Source of the DNA: Theocolax elegans
Lineage: Eukaryota; Arthropoda; Insecta; Hymenoptera; Cerocephalidae
Reading direction: 5' to 3'
NCBI GenBank assembly: GCA_026168455.1
Contig: CM047431.1
Coordinates: 63,522,887 to 63,586,886 of the forward strand
DNA length: 64,000 nucleotides
Shown: in pieces, positions 9,399 through 22,886 of the stretch
Layout: every line of letters starts with the position of its first letter
Position numbering within the stretch: the first letter of the stretch is position 1
Made by a program: the position numbers and the translations under genes
Notes under the pieces: model-generated
Seen by the model: only the letters and a program-made list of their open reading frames with translations
What the model was told of the DNA's origin: nothing
Database searches by the model: none

Positions 9399-12300
9399 TT
9401 AAGGTGTACCACATAGGCCTATCCTGTATCAAAAGCTATTACTGTTTTGTCTATGCTTTATCCTATAAACACTGGCCTAGGAATAAAAGGAACCACTATT
9501 TCATTAGGCTCGTACAAAATATGCTCAAGGAGAGTATACCAGCTTAAAAGAGTTTATACTACAATTTCTTTTTCTTCTGCTATATTGTGTGACTAAATTT
9601 GAATTTTATTTACTTTGAAACCCCCTTAAGGTGTACCACGTAGGCCTATCATGTAACAAAAACAATCCCTTTTTGGTCTACGCATTTTCCTATAAACACT
9701 TGCCTAGGAAAAAAAGGAACCACTATTTCATTAGGCTCGTTTATACTGCAATATCTTCTTCTTCTGCTATATTGTGTCACTAAATTTGAATTTTATTTAC
9801 TTTGAAACCCCCTTAAGGTGTACCACATAGGCCTATCCTGTGTCAAAAGCTATTACTGTTTTGTCTATGCTTTTTCCTATAAACACTGGGCTAGGAAAAA
9901 AAGGAACCACTATTTCATTAGGCTCGTACAAAATATGCTCAAGGAGAGTATACCAGCTTAAAAGAGTTTATACTACAATTTCTTTTTCTTCTGCTATATT
10001 GAGTCACTAAATTTGAATTTTATTTACTTTGTAACCCCCTTAAGGTGTACCACATAAGCCTATCCTGTATCAAAAGCTATTACTGTTTTGTCTCTGCTTT
10101 ATCCTATAAACACTGGCCTAGGAATAAAAGGAACCACTATTTCATTAGGCTCGTACAAAATATGCTCAAGGAGAGTATACCAGCTTAAAAGAGTTTATTC
10201 TGCAATTTCTTTTTCTTCTGCTATATTGTGTCACTAAATTTGTATTTTATTTACTTTGAAACCACCTTAAGGTGTTCCACATAGGCCTATCATGTAACAA
10301 AAACTATCCCTTTTTTGTCTACGCGTTTTCCTATAAACACTTGCCTAGGAAAAAAAGGAACCACTATTTCATTAGGCCCGTACAAAATATGCTCAAGGAT
10401 AATATACCAGCTTAAAAGAGTTTATTCTGCAATTTCTTTTTCTTCCGCTATATAGTGTGACTAAATTTGAATTTTATTTACTTTGAAACCCCCTTAAGGT
10501 GTACCACGTAGGCCTATCATGTAACAAAAACAATCCCTTTTTGGTCTACGCATTTTCCTATAAACACTTGCCTAGGAAAAAAGGAACCACTATTTCATTA
10601 GGCTCGTTTATACTGCAATATCTTTTTCTTCTGCTATATTGAGTCACTAAATTTGAATTTTATTACTTTGAAACCCCTTAAGGTGTACCACATAGGCCTA
10701 TCCTGTATCAAACAGCTATTACTGTTTTGTCTATGCTTTATCCTATAAACACTGGCCTAGGAATAAAAGGAACCACTATATCATTAGGCTCGTACAAATA
10801 TGCTCAAGTAGAGTATACCAGCTTAAAAGAGTTTATACTGCAATATCTTATTCTTTCTGCTATATTGAGTCACTAAATTTGAATTTTATTTACTTTGAAA
10901 CCCCCTTAAGGTGTACCACATAAGCCTATCCTGTATCAAAAGCTATTACTGTTTTGTCTATGCTTTTTCCTATAAACACTGACCTAGGAAAAAAAGGAAC
11001 CACTATTTCATTAGGCTCGTTTATACTGCAATATCTTTTTCTTCTGCTATATTGTGTGACTAAATTTGAATATTATTTACTTTGAAGCCCCCTTAAGGTG
11101 TACCACATAGGCCTATCCTGTGTCAAAAGCTATTACTGTTTTGTCTATGCTTTTTCCTATAAACACTGACCTAGGAAAAAAAGGAACCACTATTTCATTA
11201 GGCTAGTACAAAATATGCTCAAGGATAATATACCAGCTTAAAAGAGTTTATTCTGCAATTCCTTTTTCTTCTGCTATATTGTGTGACTAACTTTGAATCT
11301 AATTTACTTTGAAACCCCCATAAGATGTACCACGTAGGCCTATCATGTAACAAAAACAATCCCTTTTTGGTCTACGGATTTTCCAATAAACACTTGCCTA
11401 GAAAAATAGGAACCACTATTTCATTAGGCTCGTTTATACTGCAATATCTTTTTCTTCTGCTATATTGAGTCACTAAATTGAATTTTATTTACTTTGAAAC
11501 CACCTTAAGGTGTACTACATAGGCCTATCCTGTATCAAAAGCTATTACTGTTTTGTCTATGCTTTATCCTATAAACACTGGCCTAGGAAAAATAGGAACC
11601 ACTATTTCATTAGGCTCGTACAAAATTATACTGCAATATCTTTTTCTTCTGCTATATTGAGTCACTAAATTTGAATTTTATTTACTTTGAAACCACCTTA
11701 AGGTGTACTACATAGGCCTATCCTGTATCAAAAGCTATTACTGTTTTGTCTATGCTTTATCCTATAAACACTGGCCTAGGAAAATAGGAACCACTATTTC
11801 ATTAGGCTCGTACAAAATATGCTCAAGGAGAGTATACCAGCTTAAAAGAGTTTATACTACAATTTCCTTTTTCTTCTGCTATATTGTGTGACTAAATTTG
11901 AATTTTATTTACTTTGAAACCCCCTAAGGTGTACCACATAGCCTATCATGTAAAAAAAAACTATCCCCTTTTTGTCTACGCGTTTCCTATAAACACTTGC
12001 CTAGGAAAAAAAGGAACCACTATTCATTAGGCTCGTTTATACTGCAATATCTTCTTTCTTCTGCTATATTGTGTCACTAAATTTGAATTTTATTTACTTT
12101 GAAACCCCCTTAAGGTGTACCACATAGGCCTATCCTGTATCAAAAGCTATTACTGTTTTGTCTATGCTCTATCCTATAAACACTGGCCTAGGAATAAAAG
12201 GAACCACTATTTCATTAGGCTCGTACAAAATATGCTCAAGGAGAGTATACCAGCTTAAAAGAGTTTATACTACAATTTCTTTTTCTTCTGCTATATTGTG

Positions 12301-15300
12301 TGACTAAATTTGAATTTTATTTACTTTGATACCCCCTTAAGGTGTACCACGTAGGCCTATCATGTAACAAAAACAATCCCTTTTTGGTCTACGCATTTTC
12401 CTATAAACACTTGCCTAGGAAAAATAGGAACCACTATTTCATTAGGCTCGTTTATACTGCAATATCTTTTTCTTCTGCTATATTGAGTCACTAAATTTGA
12501 ATTTTATTTACTTTGTAACCACCTTAAGTTGTACTACATAGGCCTATCTTGTATCAAAAGCTATTACTGTTTTGTCTATGCTTTATCCTATAAACACTGG
12601 CCTAGGAAAAATAGGAACCACTATTTCATTAGGCTCGTACAAAATATGCTCAAGGAGAGTATACCAGCTTAAAAGAGTTTATACTGCAATATCTTATTCT
12701 TCTGCTATATTGAGTCACTAAATTTGAATTTTATTTACTTTGAAACCCCCTTAAGGTGTACCACATAAGCCTATCCTGTATCAAAAGCTATTACTGTTTT
12801 GTCTATGCTTTATCCTATAAACACTGGCCTAGGAATAAAAGGAACCACTATTTCATTAGGCTCGTACAAAATATGCTCAAGGAGAGTATACCAGCTTAAA
12901 AGCGTTTATACTACAATTTCTTTTTCTTCTGCTATATTGTGTGACTAAATTAGAATTTTATTTACTTTGAAACCCCCTTAAGGTGTACCACGTAGGCCTA
13001 TCATGTAACAAAAGCTATTACTGTTTTGTCTATGCTTTTTCCTATAAACACTGGCCTAGGAAAAAAAGGAACCACTATTTCATTAGGCTCGTACAAAATA
13101 TGCTCAAGGATATTATACCAGCTTAAAAGAATTTATTATGCAATTTCTTTTTCTTCTGCTATATTGTGTCACTAAACATGAATTTTATTTACTTTGAAAC
13201 CCCCTTAAGGTGTTCAACATAGGCCTATCATGTAACAAAAGCTATTCCTTTATTGCCGAAGTGTTTTCCTATAATCACTGGCCTAGAAATAAAGTGAACC
13301 CCTATATCATTAGGCTCGTACAAAATATACTCAAGGATAATATACCAGCTTAAAAGAGTTTATGCTGCAATTTCTTTTTTTCCTGCTATATTGTGTGACT
13401 AAACTTGAATTTTATTTACTTTGAAACCCGCTTAAGGTGCACCACATAAGCCTATCCTGTGTCAAAAGCTATTCCTTTCTTGCCGAAGCGTATTCCTATA
13501 ATCTCTGGCCTAGGAAACAAAGGAACCCCTATTTCATTAGGCTCGTACAAAATATGCTCAAGGATATTATACCAGTTAAAAGAATTTATTATGCAATTAC
13601 TTTTTCTTCTGCTATATTGTGTCAATAAATTTGAATTTTATTTACTTTGAAACCACCTTAAGGTGTACCACATAGCCTATCATGTAAAAAAAACTATCCC
13701 TTTCTTGTCTACGCGTTTTCCTATAAACACTTGCCTAGGAAAAAAAGGAACCACTATTTCATTAGGCTCGTTTATACTGCAATATCTTCTTCTTCTGCTA
13801 TATTGTGCCACTAAATTTGAATTTTATTTACTTTGAAACCCCCTTAAGGTGTACCACATAGGCCTATCCTGTATCAAAAGCTATTACTGTTTTGTCTATG
13901 CTTTATCCTATAAACACTGGCTTAGGAATAAAAGGAACCACTATTTCATTAGGCTCGTACAAAATATGCTCAAGGAGAGTATACCAGCTTAAAAGAGTTT
14001 ATACTACAATTTCTTTTTCTTCTGCTATATTGAGTCACTAAATTTGAATTTTATTTACTTTGAAACCCCCTTAAGGTGTACCACATAAGCCTATCCTGTA
14101 TCAAAAGCTATTACTGTTTTGTCTATGCTTTATCCTATAAACACTGGCCTAGGAATAAAAGGAACCACTATTTCATTAGGCTCGTACAAAATATGCTCAA
14201 GGAGAGTATACCAGCTTAAAAGAATTTATTCTGCAATTTCTTTTTCTTCTGCTATATTGTGTCACTAAATTTGTATTTTATTTACTTTGAAACCACCTTA
14301 AGGTGTTCCACATAGGCCTATCATGTAACAAAAACTATCCCTTTTTTGTCTACGCGTTTTCCTATAAACACTTGCCTAGGAAAAAAAGGAACCACTATTT
14401 CATTAGGCCCGTTACAAAATATGCTCAAGGATAATATACCAGCTTAAAAGAGTTTATTCTGCAATTTCTTTTTCTTCCGCTATATAGTGTCACTTAACAT
14501 GAATTTTATTTACTTTGGAAACCCCTTAAGGTGTACTACATAGCCCTATCCTGTGTCAAAAGCTATTACTGTTTTGTCTACGCGTTTTCCTATAAACGCC
14601 GGCATAGGAACAAAAGGAACCTCTATTATATTAGGCTCGTACAAAATATGCTGAAGGATAATATACCAGCTCAAAAGAATTTATACTGCAGTATCTTTTT
14701 CTTCTGCTATATTGTGTCAATAAACTTGAATTTTAATTACTTTGAAACCCCCTTAAGGTGTACCACATAGGCCTATCATGTAACAAAAGCTATTTCTTTT
14801 TTGTCTACGCGTTTTCCTATAAACACTTGCATAGGAAAAATTGGAACCACTCTTTTATTATGTTCGTACAAAACATGCTCGAGGATAATATACCAGCTTA
14901 AAAGAGTTTATACTGCAATTTCTTTTTCTTCTGCTATATTGTGTCACTAAATTTGAATTTTATTTACTTTGAAACCCCCTTAAGTTGTACCACATAGGCC
15001 TATCCTGTGTCAACATCTATTCATTTTAGTCTACGCGTTTTCCGATAAACACTGGCCTAGGAAAAAAAGGAACCACTATTTCATTAGACTCGTTTATACT
15101 GCAATATCTTTTTCTTCTGCTATATTGTGTCACTAAATTTGAATTTTATTTACTTTGAAACCACCTTAAGGTGTACCACATAGGCCTATCATGTAACAAA
15201 AACTATCCCTTTTTTGTCTACGCGTTTTCCTATAAACACTTGCCTAGGAAAAAAACGGAACCACTATTTCATTAGACTCGTTTATACTGCAATATCTGTT

Positions 15301-18300
15301 TCTTCTGCTATATTGTGTCACTAAATTTGAATTTTATTTACTTTGAAACCACCGTAAGGTGTACCACATAGGCCTATCCTGTGTCAAAAGCTATTCCTGT
15401 TTTGTCTATGCTTTTTCCTATAAACACTGACCAAGGAAAAAAAGGATCCACTATTTAATTAGGCTCGTACAAAATATGCTCAAGGATATTATACCAGCTT
15501 AAAAGAATTTATTATGCAATTTCTTTTTCTACTGCTATATTGTGTCACTAAATTTGAATTTTATTTACTTTGAAACCACCTTAAGGTGTACCACATAGCC
15601 TATCATGTAAAAAAAACTATCCCTTTTTTGTCTACGCGTTTTCCTATAAACACTTGCCTAGGAAAAAAAGGAACCACTATTTCATTAGATTCGTTTATAC
15701 TGCAATATCTTTTTCTTCTGCTATATTGTGTCACTAAATTTGAATTTTATTTACTTTGAAACCCCCTTAAGGTGTACCACATAGGCCTATCCTGTGTCAA
15801 AAGCTATTACTGTTTTGTCTATGCTTTTTCCTATAAACACTGACCTAGGAAAAAAAGGAACCACTATTTCATTAGGCTCGTACAAAATATGCTCAAGGAT
15901 AATATACCAGCTTAAAAGAGTTTATTCTGCAATTCCTTTTTCTTCTGCTATATTGTGTGACTAACTTTGAATCTAATTTACTTTGAAACCCCCATAAGAT
16001 GTACCACGTAGGCCTATCATGTAACAAAAACAATCCCTTTTTGTTCTACGCATTTTCCTATAAACACTTGCCTAGGAAAAAAAGGAACCACTATTTCATT
16101 AGGCTCGTTTATACTGCAATATCTTTTTCTTCTGCTATATTGAGTCACTAAATTTGAATTTTATTTACTTTGAAACCACCTTAAGGTGTACCACATAGGC
16201 CTATCCTGTGTCAAAAGCTATTCCTGTTTTGTCTATGCTTTTTCCTATAAACACTGACCAAGGAAAAAAAGGATCCACTATTTAATTAGGCTCGTACAAA
16301 ATATGCTCAAGGATATTATACCAGCTTAAAAGAGTTTATTCTGCAATTTCTTTTTCTTCTGCTATATTGTGTCACTAAATTTGTATTTTATTTACTTTGA
16401 AACCACCTTAAGGTGTACCACATAGGCCTATCATGTAACAAAAACTATCCCTTTTTGGTCTACGCATTTTCCTATAAACACTTGCCGATGAAAAAAAGGA
16501 ACCACTATTTCATTAGGCTCGTTTATACTGCAATATCTTTTTCTTCTGCTATATTGAGTCACTAAATTTGAATTTTATTTACTTTGAAACCACCTTAAGG
16601 TGTACCACATAGGCCTATCCTGTATCAAAAGCTATTACTGTTTTGTCTATGCTTTATCCTATAAACACTGGCCTAGGAATAAAAGGAACCACTATTTCAT
16701 TAGGCTCGTACAAAATATGCTCAAGGAGAGTATACCAGCTTAAAAGCGTTTATACTACAATTTCTTTTTCTTCTGCTATATTGAGTGACTAAATTTGAAT
16801 TTTATTTACTTCGAAACCCCCTTAAGGTGTACCACGTAGGCCTATCATGTAACAAAAGCTATTACTGTTTTGTCTATGCTTTTTCCTATAAACACTGGCC
16901 TAGGAAAAAAAGGAACCACTATTTCATTAGGCTCGTACAAAATATGCTCAAGGATATTATACCAGCCTAAAAGAATTTATTATGCAATTTCTTTTTCTTC
17001 TGCTATATTGTGTCACTAAATTTGTATTTTATTTACTTTGAAACCACCTTAAGGTGTACCACATAGACCTATCATGTAACAAAAACTATCCCTTTTTTGT
17101 CTACGCGTTTTCCTATAAACACTTGCCTAGGAAAAAAAGGAACCACTATTTCATTAGACTCGTTTATACTGCAATATCTTTTTCTTCTGCTATATTGTGT
17201 CACTAAATTTGAATTTTATTTACTTTGAAACCCCCTTAAGGTGTACCACATAGGCCTATCCTGTGTCAAAAGCTATTACTGTTTTGTCTATGCTTTTTCC
17301 TATAAACACTGACCTAGGAAAAAAAGGAACCACTATTTCATTAGGCTCGTACAAAATATGCTCAAGGATAATATACCAGCTTAAAAGAGTTTATTCTGCA
17401 ATTTCTTTTTCTTCTGCTATATTGTGTGACTAACTTTGAATCTAATTTACTTTGAAACCCCCATAAGATGTACCACGTAGGCCTATCATGTAACAAAAAC
17501 AATCCCTTTTTGTTCTACGCATTTTCCTATAAACACTTGCCTAGGAAAAAAAGGAACCACTATTTCATTAGGCTCGTACAAAATATGCTCAAGGATATTA
17601 TACCAGCCTAAAAGAATTTATTATGCAATTTCTTTTTCTTCTGCTATATTGTGTCACTAAATTTGTATTTTATTTACTTTCAAACCACCTTAAGGTGTAC
17701 CACATAGGCCTATCATGTAACAAAAACTATCCCTTTTTTGTCTACGCGTTTTCCTATAAACACTTGCCTAGGAAAAAAAGGAACCACTATTTCATTAGAT
17801 TCGTTTATACTGCAATATCTTTTTCTTCTGCTATATTGTGTCACTAAATTTGAATTTTATTTACTTTGAAACCCCCTTAAGGTGTACCACATAGGCCTAT
17901 CCTGTGTCAAAAGCTATTACTGTTTTGTCTATGCTTTTTCCTATAAACACTGACCTAGGAAAAAAAGGAACCACTATTTCATTAGGCTCGTACAAAATAT
18001 GCTCAAGGATAATATACCAGCTTAAAAGAGTTTATTCTGCAATTCCTTTTTCTTCTGCTATATTGTGTGACTAACTTTGAATCTAATTTACTTTGAAACC
18101 CCCATAAGATGTACCACGTAGGCCTATCATGTAACAAAAACAATCCCTTTTTGTTCTACGCATTTTCCTATAAACACTTGCCTAGGAAAAAAAGGAACCA
18201 CTATTTCATTAGGCTCGTTTATACTGCAATATCTTTTTCTTCTGCTATATTGAGTCACTAAATTTGAATTTTATTTACTTTGAAACCACCTTAAGGTGTA

Positions 18301-21300
18301 CTACATAGGCCTATCCTGTATCAAAAGCTATTACTGTTTTGTCTATGCTTTATCCTATAAACACTGGCTTAGGAAAAATAGGAACCACTATTTCATTAGG
18401 CTCGTACAAAATATGCTCAAGGAGACTATACCAGCTTAAAAGAGTTTATACTGCAATTTCTTTTTCTTCTGCTATATTGTGTGACTAAATTTGAAGTTTA
18501 TTTTCTTTGAAACCCCCCCAAGGTGTACCACATAGGCCTATCCTGTATCAAAAGCTATTACTGTTTTGTCTATGCTTTATCCTATAAACACTGGCCTAGG
18601 AATAAAAGGAACCACTATTTCATTAGGCTCGTACAAAATATGCTCAAGGAGAGTATACCAGCTTAAAAGCGTTTATACTACAATTTCTTTTTCTTCTGCT
18701 ATATTGTGTGACTAAATTTGAATTTTATTTACTTTGAAACCCCCTTAAGGTGTACCACGTAGGCCTATCATGTAACAAAAGCTATTACTGTTTTGTCTAT
18801 GCTTTTTCCTATAAACACTGGCCTAGGAAAAAAAGGAACCACTATTTCATTAGGCTCGTACAAAATATGCTCAAGGATATTATACCAGCCTAAAAGAATT
18901 TATTATGCAATTTCTTTTTCTTCTGCTATATTGTGTCACTAAATTTGTATTTTATTTATTTTGAAACCACCTTAAGGTGTACCACATAGGCCTATCATGT
19001 AACAAAAACTATCCCTTTTTTGTGTACGCGTTTTCCTATAAACACTTGCCTAGGAAAAAAAGGAACCACTATTTCATTAGACTCGTTTATACTGCAATAT
19101 CTTTTTCTTCTGCTATATTGTGTCACTAAATTTGAATTTTATTTACTTTGAAACCCCCTTATGGTGTACCACATAGGCCTATCCTGTGTCAAAAGCTATT
19201 ACTGTTTTGTCTATGCTTTTTCCTATAAACACTGACCTAGGAAAAAAAGGAACCACTATTTCATTAGGCTCGTACAGAATATGCTCAAGGATAATATACC
19301 AGCTTAAAAGAGTTTATTCTGCAATTCCTTTTTCTTCTGCTATATTGTGTGACTAACTTTGAATCTAATTTACTTTGAAACCCCCATAAGATGTACCACG
19401 TAGGCCTATCATGTAACAAAAACTATCCCTTTTTTGTCTACGCGTTTTCCTATAAACACTTGCCTAGGAAAAAAAGGAACCACTATTTCATTAGACTCGT
19501 TTATACTGCAATATCTTTTTCTTCTGCTATATTGTGTCACTAAATTTGAATTTTATTTACTTTGAAACCACCTTAAGGTGTACTACATAGGCCTATCCTG
19601 TATCAAAACTATTACTGTTTTGTCTATGCTTTATCCTATAAACACTGGCTTAGGAAAAATAGGAACCACTATTTCATTAGGCTCGTACAAAATATGCTCA
19701 AGGAGACTATACCAGCTTAAAAGAGTTTATACTGCAATTTCTTTTTCTTCTGCTATATTGTGTGACTAAATTTGAAGTTTATTTACTTTGAAACCCCCCT
19801 AAGGTGTACCACATAGGCCTATCCTGTATCAAAAGCTATTACTGTTTTGTCTATGCTTTATCCTATAAACACTGGCCTAGGAATAAAAGGAACCACTATT
19901 TCATTAGGCTCGTACAAAATATGCTCTAGGAGAGTATACCAGCTTAAAAGCGTTTATACTACAATTTCTTTTTCTTCTGCTATATTGTGTGACTAAATTT
20001 GAATTTTATTTACTTTGAAACCCCCTTAAGGTGTACCACATAGGCCTATCCTGTGTCAACATCTATTCATTTTAGTCTACGCGTTTTCCGATAACACTGG
20101 CCTAGGAAAAAAAGGAACCACTATTTCATTAGGCTCGTACAAAGAATGCTCAAGGATATTATACCAGCTTAAAAGAATTTATTATGCAATTTCTTTTTCT
20201 TCTGCTATATTGTGTCACTTAATTTGTATTTTATTTACTTTGAAACCACCTTAAGGTGTACCACATAGGCCTATCATGTAACAAAAACTATCCCTTTTTT
20301 GTCTACGCGTTTTCCTATAAACACTTGCCTAGGAAAAAAAGGAACCACTATTTCATTAGACTCGTTTTTACTGCAATATCTTTTTCTTCTGCTATATTGT
20401 GTCACTAAATTTGAATTTTATTTACTTTGAAACCACCTTAAGGTGTACCCATAGGCCTATCCTGTGTCAAAAGCTATTCCTGTTTTCTCTATGCTTTTTC
20501 CTATAAACACTGACCTAGGAAAAAAAGGATCCACTATTTAATTAGGCTCGTACAAAATATGCTCAAGGATATTATACCAGCTTAAAAGAGTTTATTCTGC
20601 AATTTCTTTTTCTTCTGCTATATTGTGTCACTAAATTTGTATTTTATTTACTTTGAGACCACCTTAATGTGTACCACATAGGCCTATCATGTAACAAAAC
20701 CTATCCCTTTTTTGTCTACGCGTTTTCCTATAAACACTTGCCTAGGAAAAAAAGGAACCACTATTTCATTAGACTCGTTTATACTGCAATATCTTTTTCT
20801 TCTGCTATATTGTGTCACTAAATTTGAATTTTATTTACTTTGAAACCCCCTTAAGGTGTACCACATAGGCCTATCCTGTGTCAAAAGCTATTACTGTTTT
20901 GTCTATGCTTTTTCCTATAAACACTGACCTAGAAAAAAAGGAACCACTATTTCATTAGGCTCGTACAAAATATGCTCAAGGATAATATACCAGCTTAAAA
21001 GAGTTTATTCTGCAATTTCTTTTTCTTCTGCTATATTGTGTGACTAACTTTGAATCTAATTTACTTTGAAACCCCCATAAGATGTACCACGTAGGCCTAT
21101 CATGTAACAAAAACAATCCCTTTTTGTTCTACGCATTTTCCTATAAACACTTGCCTAGGAAAAAAAGGAACCACTATTTCATTAGGCTCGTACAAAATAT
21201 GCTCAAGGATATTATACCAGCCTAAAAGAATTTATTATGCAATTTCTTTTTCTTCTGCTATATTGTGTCACTAAATTTGTATTTTATTTACTTTCAAACC

Positions 21301-21307
21301 ACCTTAA
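9399..21307. repeat. Satellite array with long (227 bp) and short (187 bp) monomers
   Basis: The GGTGTACC register falls at 9403, 9630, 9817, 10044, 10271 and 10498, giving steps of 227, 187, 227, 227 and 227 bp. Short monomers lack exactly 40 bp: the sequence from TACAAAATATGC to CTTAAAAGAG, between GGCTCG and TTTATACT. The core includes CCTTAAGG, AGGCCTATC, CTATAAACACT and CCTAGGAA. The many ~60-residue open frames shift frame at each unit and are not genes. From about 16 kb onward blocks repeat with a 3614-bp higher-order period. Function (centromeric, heterochromatic or other) cannot be told from sequence. Confidence 0.96.
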
Positions 21308-22886
21308 CCCATTTCCTCCCAAAATGTCCATTTTGGCCATCAACTTTCAACAACTTATTGCTATTTGTTTTCACAACTCCCAAAAAATGCTAAAGCCATA
21401 TTCCACTATTTTCGAGGTCGCTCTATCGATTCATGCCATTTAGAAAACGGAAAAATAATTTCCAGCCCCCGAATTTTCCATTTTAAAAAAAAAAAGCTTG
21501 TTTTTAAGGATTTTTTTTTCAAAAAAGTGCAATTTACAGTGCTTAATGCACTTATAAATTTAGTAAAATGAATGAAAACAGGGAGGTCGAGGTCCAGTGT
21601 ATAGAGTTATGCTATTTGGATATTTTATTTTTTTCGTCTAAGGGTTGTAAAACCACCCCTAAATAGGACAATTTGACAATAACTAAGGTTGAATATGTAT
21701 ATTCACATATACACATATGCGTATGGATGTTTATGTTTTTGAGGGCGCTGATTTCGATTTTTAAGTTAAATATAGGAAATTCAAGATGGCGGACCCAATA
21801 TGGCGACTGATAAATTTTGATTTCGCGTATTTTTTTCAAACTATGTTAAATCTACTGCAGGAATCTCTTTCGGATTGTTGATGATGAATCCAACGTCATA
21901 AATTCAGAACTACACAATTATAAGGCATGTCTTCAATATGGCCTATTCAATATGGCGACCATTTTTTTTTCAAATTTTCAAGTTTTTGTACTATAGGAAG
22001 AAGGCTTGGTGTTCGGGGATTTTTGGGTCCGCCAATTACAATTTTTATGTCAAATTTAGAATGTATTTCGTAAAATTAAAAAAAGAAAAAAAATAAAATC
22101 AAAAAAAGTAAAAAAAAGAATAAAAACAAAGAAAAAAAACAAAAAAAAGTAAAATGATTCTCGGTACATGTCTACCTCCTCGCGGTGAGAATCGGTAACA
22201 GTTATACTTACATACTGGCTAAAGACGTCGAAAAAAATTTAAGAACTGACAATTCGAAAAAATAGTCGCCAAACTGAATCTGCCATTTTGAATTTACGAA
22301 TTTGAATGTTGCAGTTTTGACCTTGCATTCGTCAACAACAATCCGAAAGAGCTTGAAAAAAAAATACGCGAAATCAAAATCTATCGATCACCATATTGGG
22401 TCCGCCATCTTGAATTTCCTATATTTGACTTAAAAATCGAAATCAGCGCCCTCAAAAACATAAACATCCATACGCATATGTGTATATGTGAATATACATA
22501 TTCAACCTTAGTTATTGTCAAATTGTCCTATTTAGGGGTGGTTTTACAACCCTTAGACGAAAAAAATAAAATATCCAAATAGCATAACTCTATACACTGG
22601 ACCTCGACCTCCCTGTTTTCATTCATTTTACTAAATTTCTAAGTGCATTAAGCACTGTAAATTGCACTTTTTTGAAAAAAAAATCCTTAAAAACAAGCTT
22701 TTTTTTTTTAAAATGGAAAATTTGGGGGCTGGAAATTATTTTTCCGTTTTCTAAATGGCATGAATCGATAGAGCGACCTCGAAAATAGTGGAATATGGCT
22801 TTAGCATTTTTTGGGAGTTGTGAAAACAAATAGCAATAAGTTGTTGAAAGTTGATGGCCAAAATGGACATTTTGGGAGAAAATGGG
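21308..22886. mobile_element. 1.58 kb fold-back piggyBac-like element
   Basis: TTAA (21304-21307 and 22887-22890) brackets an element starting CCCATTTCCTCCCAAAATG and ending with its near complement. The terminal inverted repeats are about 555-580 bp long (21308-~21888 and ~22331-22886) and highly similar, with one indel near 21841-21868. A ~440-bp spacer holds an A-rich tract near 22072-22152 and no transposase. TTAA duplication plus a CCC start is the piggyBac signature, so this looks like a non-autonomous fold-back member. The insertion adds 1579 + 4 = 1583 bp. That is exactly the excess between the 3614-bp satellite period and the 5197-bp spacing across it, so the pre-insertion site can be read from the next repeat unit. 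Confidence 0.85.
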
